Below are positions 61,900 through 64,000 of a DNA stretch of 64,000 nt, piece by piece. The stretch spans positions 157,510-221,509 of the forward strand of contig NZ_JBDKWG010000137.1 in NCBI RefSeq assembly GCF_040151475.1, written 5' to 3'. Origin of the DNA: CAXBNB01 sp040151475 (GTDB taxonomy: Bacteria; Bacteroidota; Bacteroidia; Cytophagales; Cyclobacteriaceae). Positions within the stretch are counted from its first letter, which is position 1, and every line of letters begins with the position of its first letter. The position numbers and the translations under genes were made by a program. The notes under the pieces are model-generated. The model was not told the DNA's origin. It searched no databases and was given only the letters and a program-made list of their open reading frames with translations.

Positions 61900-62709
61900 C
61901 TACTTTTCTTTGTTATAAAAATCTACTGCTTCCCTTACAGATTTGTTGTCTTGCAACAGCCCCTCAGCTACCTCTCTCTCTACCTGAAGTTCCTCCATTA
62001 CCATCTTTATAGCACGATCTACCAGCTTTTCGTTGGACAATTGCATATCCACCATTTTATTTCCTTTGACTCTGCCAAGCTGAATCATAACGGCCGTTGA
62101 AATCATGTTTAATACCAATTTCTGTGCTGTCCCCGCTTTCATACGGGTACTTCCCGTTACGAACTCCGGACCTACTATCACTTCCACCGGAAACTCAGCA
62201 GCTTCAGCCAATTTGGAATTTTCGTTACACGTAATGCAGCCAGTCACAAGGCCTTTCTCACGGGCTGATTTTATACCGCCTATTACATAAGGCGTTCTAC
62301 CGGAAGCAGCTATTCCGATCAGGGCATCAGCATCTGTGATCTCATGTTCTGCCAAATCCTTCCATGCCTGATCAGGATCATCTTCTGCATGTTCCACTGA
62401 TTTTCTAATGGCAGTGTCTCCCCCTGCAATAATACCCACTACCCTGCTGGCTGGCATTCCGTAAGTAGGGGGAATCTCCGAAGCATCCACTACTCCCAAC
62501 CGGCCACTGGTACCTGCTCCAATGTAAAACAGCCTTCCTCCTGCTTTCATTTTCACAACTATTGCCTGCACAAGTTTTTCAATTTGAGGAATGGCTTTTT
62601 CGATAGCATAAGGAACTGTTTTATCTTCTGAATTGATATTGATCAGCAACTCATTGACAGACATGTTTTCGAGCTTATCGAAATGTGAAGGGGATTCTGT
62701 AGTACTCAT
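61900..62709 (-). CDS. murQ: N-acetylmuramic acid 6-phosphate etherase (269 aa)
   Basis: Lyase that cleaves the D-lactyl ether of MurNAc-6-phosphate to give GlcNAc-6-phosphate in peptidoglycan recycling. SIS domain with GAGTSGRLGVVDASEIPPTY (about 61-81) and EFVTGSTRMKAGTAQKLVLN (about 183-203), the signature of MurQ, including the catalytic Glu of ASEIPP. Shorter than E. coli MurQ (298 aa) because part of the C-terminal helical region is missing, as in other Bacteroidota. It overlaps the kinase gene by 4 bp (ATGA), so both are coupled. Housekeeping; cytoplasmic. Confidence 0.95.
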   Translation of the reverse strand: MSTTESPSHFDKLENMSVNELLININSEDKTVPYAIEKAIPQIEKLVQAIVVKMKAGGRLFYIGAGTSGRLGVVDASEIPPTYGMPASRVVGIIAGGDTAIRKSVEHAEDDPDQAWKDLAEHEITDADALIGIAASGRTPYVIGGIKSAREKGLVTGCITCNENSKLAEAAEFPVEVIVGPEFVTGSTRMKAGTAQKLVLNMISTAVMIQLGRVKGNKMVDMQLSNEKLVDRAIKMVMEELQVEREVAEGLLQDNKSVREAVDFYNKEK

Positions 62710-63554
62710 TTTTCTATTTCTTTTTGATGATAAAGTGTCAATCCGGCTATAGGCCCTTCTACAATATGCCTGAGATGAATACCCAAATCGGCAGCAACTT
62801 TTCTCAGTATATTAGAATAATAAAAAGAAACCGATCCGGTAAAATTCACAGCTTCGTTTTTATAATCGGTGTATTTCATGATGTTTTTTTCAAAAAAAAG
62901 AACGAACCCATCATAAATCATTTTGTAGAGGTAAGGTTCTTTTAGGTTTTGGAAAATGAATTTGGAAAAGCCTGCCAGATACCTGGCTGGCATAGCGTTT
63001 TGATACACATTTTCCAATATGATAGACTTTGACAAGTCAAACCGCTTATCCATTCGGTCTATCAGATTTTGTGGTAAATCTTTTCTGAGGTAGTCACCTA
63101 AGAGTTTATTTCCAAAATACGCTCCACTGCCTTCATCTCCCATAATATAACCCAGAGGTGCTATATTTTCTACCACTGACACACCGTCATACAGACATGA
63201 ATTGGCACCAGTACCTAAGATGCAGGCAATACCCCGTTCATGCCCACACAATGACCGGGCTGCTGCAAGTAAATCTGTGTCTATTTCAATGGATGCATTT
63301 GGGTACAAACTTTGAAAACATTCTGTCATCTTCTGTTTGTTGGCATCTGAAGAACAGCCAGCCCCATAAAAGTATATTTTATCAACAGGTAAATGCAAGT
63401 GAGCTGAAAGCCCTTCCTGCAAGAGGCTCATTACCTCCTTTTCATCCTGATAATAGGGGTTGATTCCGGCAGATTTAATTTGGGAAATGCTTCCATCGGC
63501 ATCTATTAAACGCCACTCGGTTTTTGTTGACCCACTATCTGCTATCAGTATCAT
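62706..63554 (-). CDS. BadF/BadG-type amino-sugar kinase (282 aa), probable MurNAc/GlcNAc kinase
   Basis: ATG at 63552-63554 starts MILIADSGSTKTEWRL, the phosphate-binding loop (DSGSTKTEW) of the ASKHA fold; a longer frame lacks family sequence before it. Further ASKHA motifs are ACILGTGANSCLYDG (PHOSPHATE 2-like), LGYIMGDEGSGAYFG and the adenosine motif near PIAGLTLYH. Members phosphorylate N-acetylglucosamine, glucosamine or MurNAc. Overlap with murQ by ATGA strongly suggests a MurK-like role, giving MurNAc-6-phosphate for MurQ, as known in other Bacteroidota (Tannerella murTKQ). No transporter gene is linked here. A -7-like box lies just upstream. Confidence 0.9.
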   Translation of the reverse strand: MILIADSGSTKTEWRLIDADGSISQIKSAGINPYYQDEKEVMSLLQEGLSAHLHLPVDKIYFYGAGCSSDANKQKMTECFQSLYPNASIEIDTDLLAAARSLCGHERGIACILGTGANSCLYDGVSVVENIAPLGYIMGDEGSGAYFGNKLLGDYLRKDLPQNLIDRMDKRFDLSKSIILENVYQNAMPARYLAGFSKFIFQNLKEPYLYKMIYDGFVLFFEKNIMKYTDYKNEAVNFTGSVSFYYSNILRKVAADLGIHLRHIVEGPIAGLTLYHQKEIEK

Positions 63555-63569
63555 ATTCAAATTTTGATG

Positions 63570-63577
63570 CAAAGTAA
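63570..63577 (-). promoter_or_regulatory. Possible -7 box of the kinase/murQ operon (TTACTTTG)
   Basis: Seven of eight matches to TAnnTTTG on the minus strand, 16 bp before the kinase ATG. The -33 region is not clear. Plausible because no gene lies upstream. Confidence 0.35.
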
Positions 63578-63581
63578 GCAA

Positions 63582-64000
63582 AGAATTTGATTTGTGAGCC
63601 CGGCAAAAAGAGTATAAGTAATTCTATGATTTAAACTTGTTGTCAAAAAAATAACCTTTAGCTAAAGTAGTATGCCCACACTTGGCTGACTGGCATTACA
63701 CCATACACACCACTGATTCCAAAAACCACTGCGTTCAGAAAGAAAAACACCAGAACCTCGAAAAGTTTCATAAGAAACAGTCTCTTGCAGAAGGCACAGA
63801 TTGGCGGTCGGTTTGTACAAAAACTGGCTAGAAGCACGTGGTATCTTCAACTTTAGCGACTGTTGAACGAACCTCCTTCGTCGGAAGCCCTTCGGGGAAT
63901 GCCAAAGAACTTCTAACTTCGGAGTTCACAAAATAAGAATTGAAGTTATGAAAAAAAAGTAAAACAATCATTGAAAAAGCATGTGAACAAGTACCTAATT
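63582..64000. other. Right-end region without a supportable gene
   Basis: Contains a 62-codon open frame at 63662-63850 (minus) with no signal peptide or family pattern, which I do not accept as a gene. The stretch also carries a 15-bp match to the palindrome arm at 6859-6872 and short inverted segments near 63908-63930. The last bases hold no start of a recognisable gene. Confidence 0.6.
63872..63886. repeat. Degenerate half of the palindromic repeat (CCTCCTTCGTCGGAA)
   Basis: These 15 bp are identical to part of the right arm of the 6800-6876 inverted repeat; the following sequence diverges. It is evidence that the palindrome is a dispersed element in this genome rather than a local terminator. 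Confidence 0.5.

Noticed and set aside
63662..63850. 62-codon minus-strand open frame near the right edge
   Set aside because: No homology pattern, no signal peptide and odd composition (many Trp/Cys/Ser); probably chance in non-coding repeat-rich DNA.
1..64000. CRISPR arrays, tRNA or rRNA genes, integrase or transposase genes
   Set aside because: No regularly spaced repeats, cloverleaf-like sequences, conserved rRNA segments or recombinase motifs were seen.

Overview
The window looks like a chromosome segment of a marine, polysaccharide-degrading member of the Bacteroidota, most likely the Cytophagales. The grounds are an A+T-rich genome, two SusC/SusD-type outer-membrane import pairs, an ECF sigma/FecR pair feeding an STN-carrying SusC, many secreted lipoproteins, almost no Shine-Dalgarno sites, and several promoter-like TAnnTTTG boxes. 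No rRNA, tRNA, CRISPR array, transposase or phage gene was seen.

Region A (1-42046, all minus strand) is a large polysaccharide utilization locus. Read in the direction of transcription it starts with an ECF sigma factor, a FecR anti-sigma factor, a 1261-residue SusC with an STN signalling domain, and SusD. These are followed by a terminator-like hairpin and a small plug-only protein. After a 656-bp gene-free stretch come twenty same-strand genes that run off the left edge: ten S1-type sulfatases (one partial), two GH95 and one GH29 fucosidase-type enzymes, an unassigned 797-residue possible glycoside hydrolase, a sialate-O-acetylesterase-type esterase, an SGNH hydrolase, a ThuA-like protein, a DUF1080 (3-keto-disaccharide hydrolase-like) protein, a beta-propeller fused to a cupredoxin, and a beta-propeller fused to a cytochrome c. 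The inferred substrate is a heavily sulfated, acetylated, L-fucose-rich (or L-galactose-containing) glycan such as fucoidan or a related marine exopolysaccharide. No recognisable endo-fucanase is present, so an exo-acting route is suggested.

Within region A, about 11.7-22 kb puts ThuA, DUF1080, a copper-domain propeller and a heme-domain propeller side by side. I propose that this is an oxidative (3-keto) sugar-cleaving module working with the sulfatases. It is the best candidate in the window for an undescribed system. Two intergenic regions in the cluster share a 41-bp element (22081-22121 and 33385-33425) that may bind a common regulator.

Region B (42149-46582, minus) holds an alpha/beta-hydrolase esterase, a NodB-type deacetylase, a two-helix-anchored four-helix-bundle sensor-like protein, an S66 LD-carboxypeptidase and a YebC-family protein.

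Region C (46800-51020, plus) is dnaE with an N-terminal proofreading exonuclease domain fused to it. Region D (51232-59221, plus) is a second import operon: PKD lipoprotein, SusC without STN, SusD, a zinc metallohydrolase lipoprotein and a DUF4302 lipoprotein. Region E (59320-63554) is housekeeping: der, an SprT-like metalloprotein, an unknown 191-residue protein, murQ and a BadF-type amino-sugar kinase (probably muramic-acid recycling). The last ~440 bp contain no gene that I can support.
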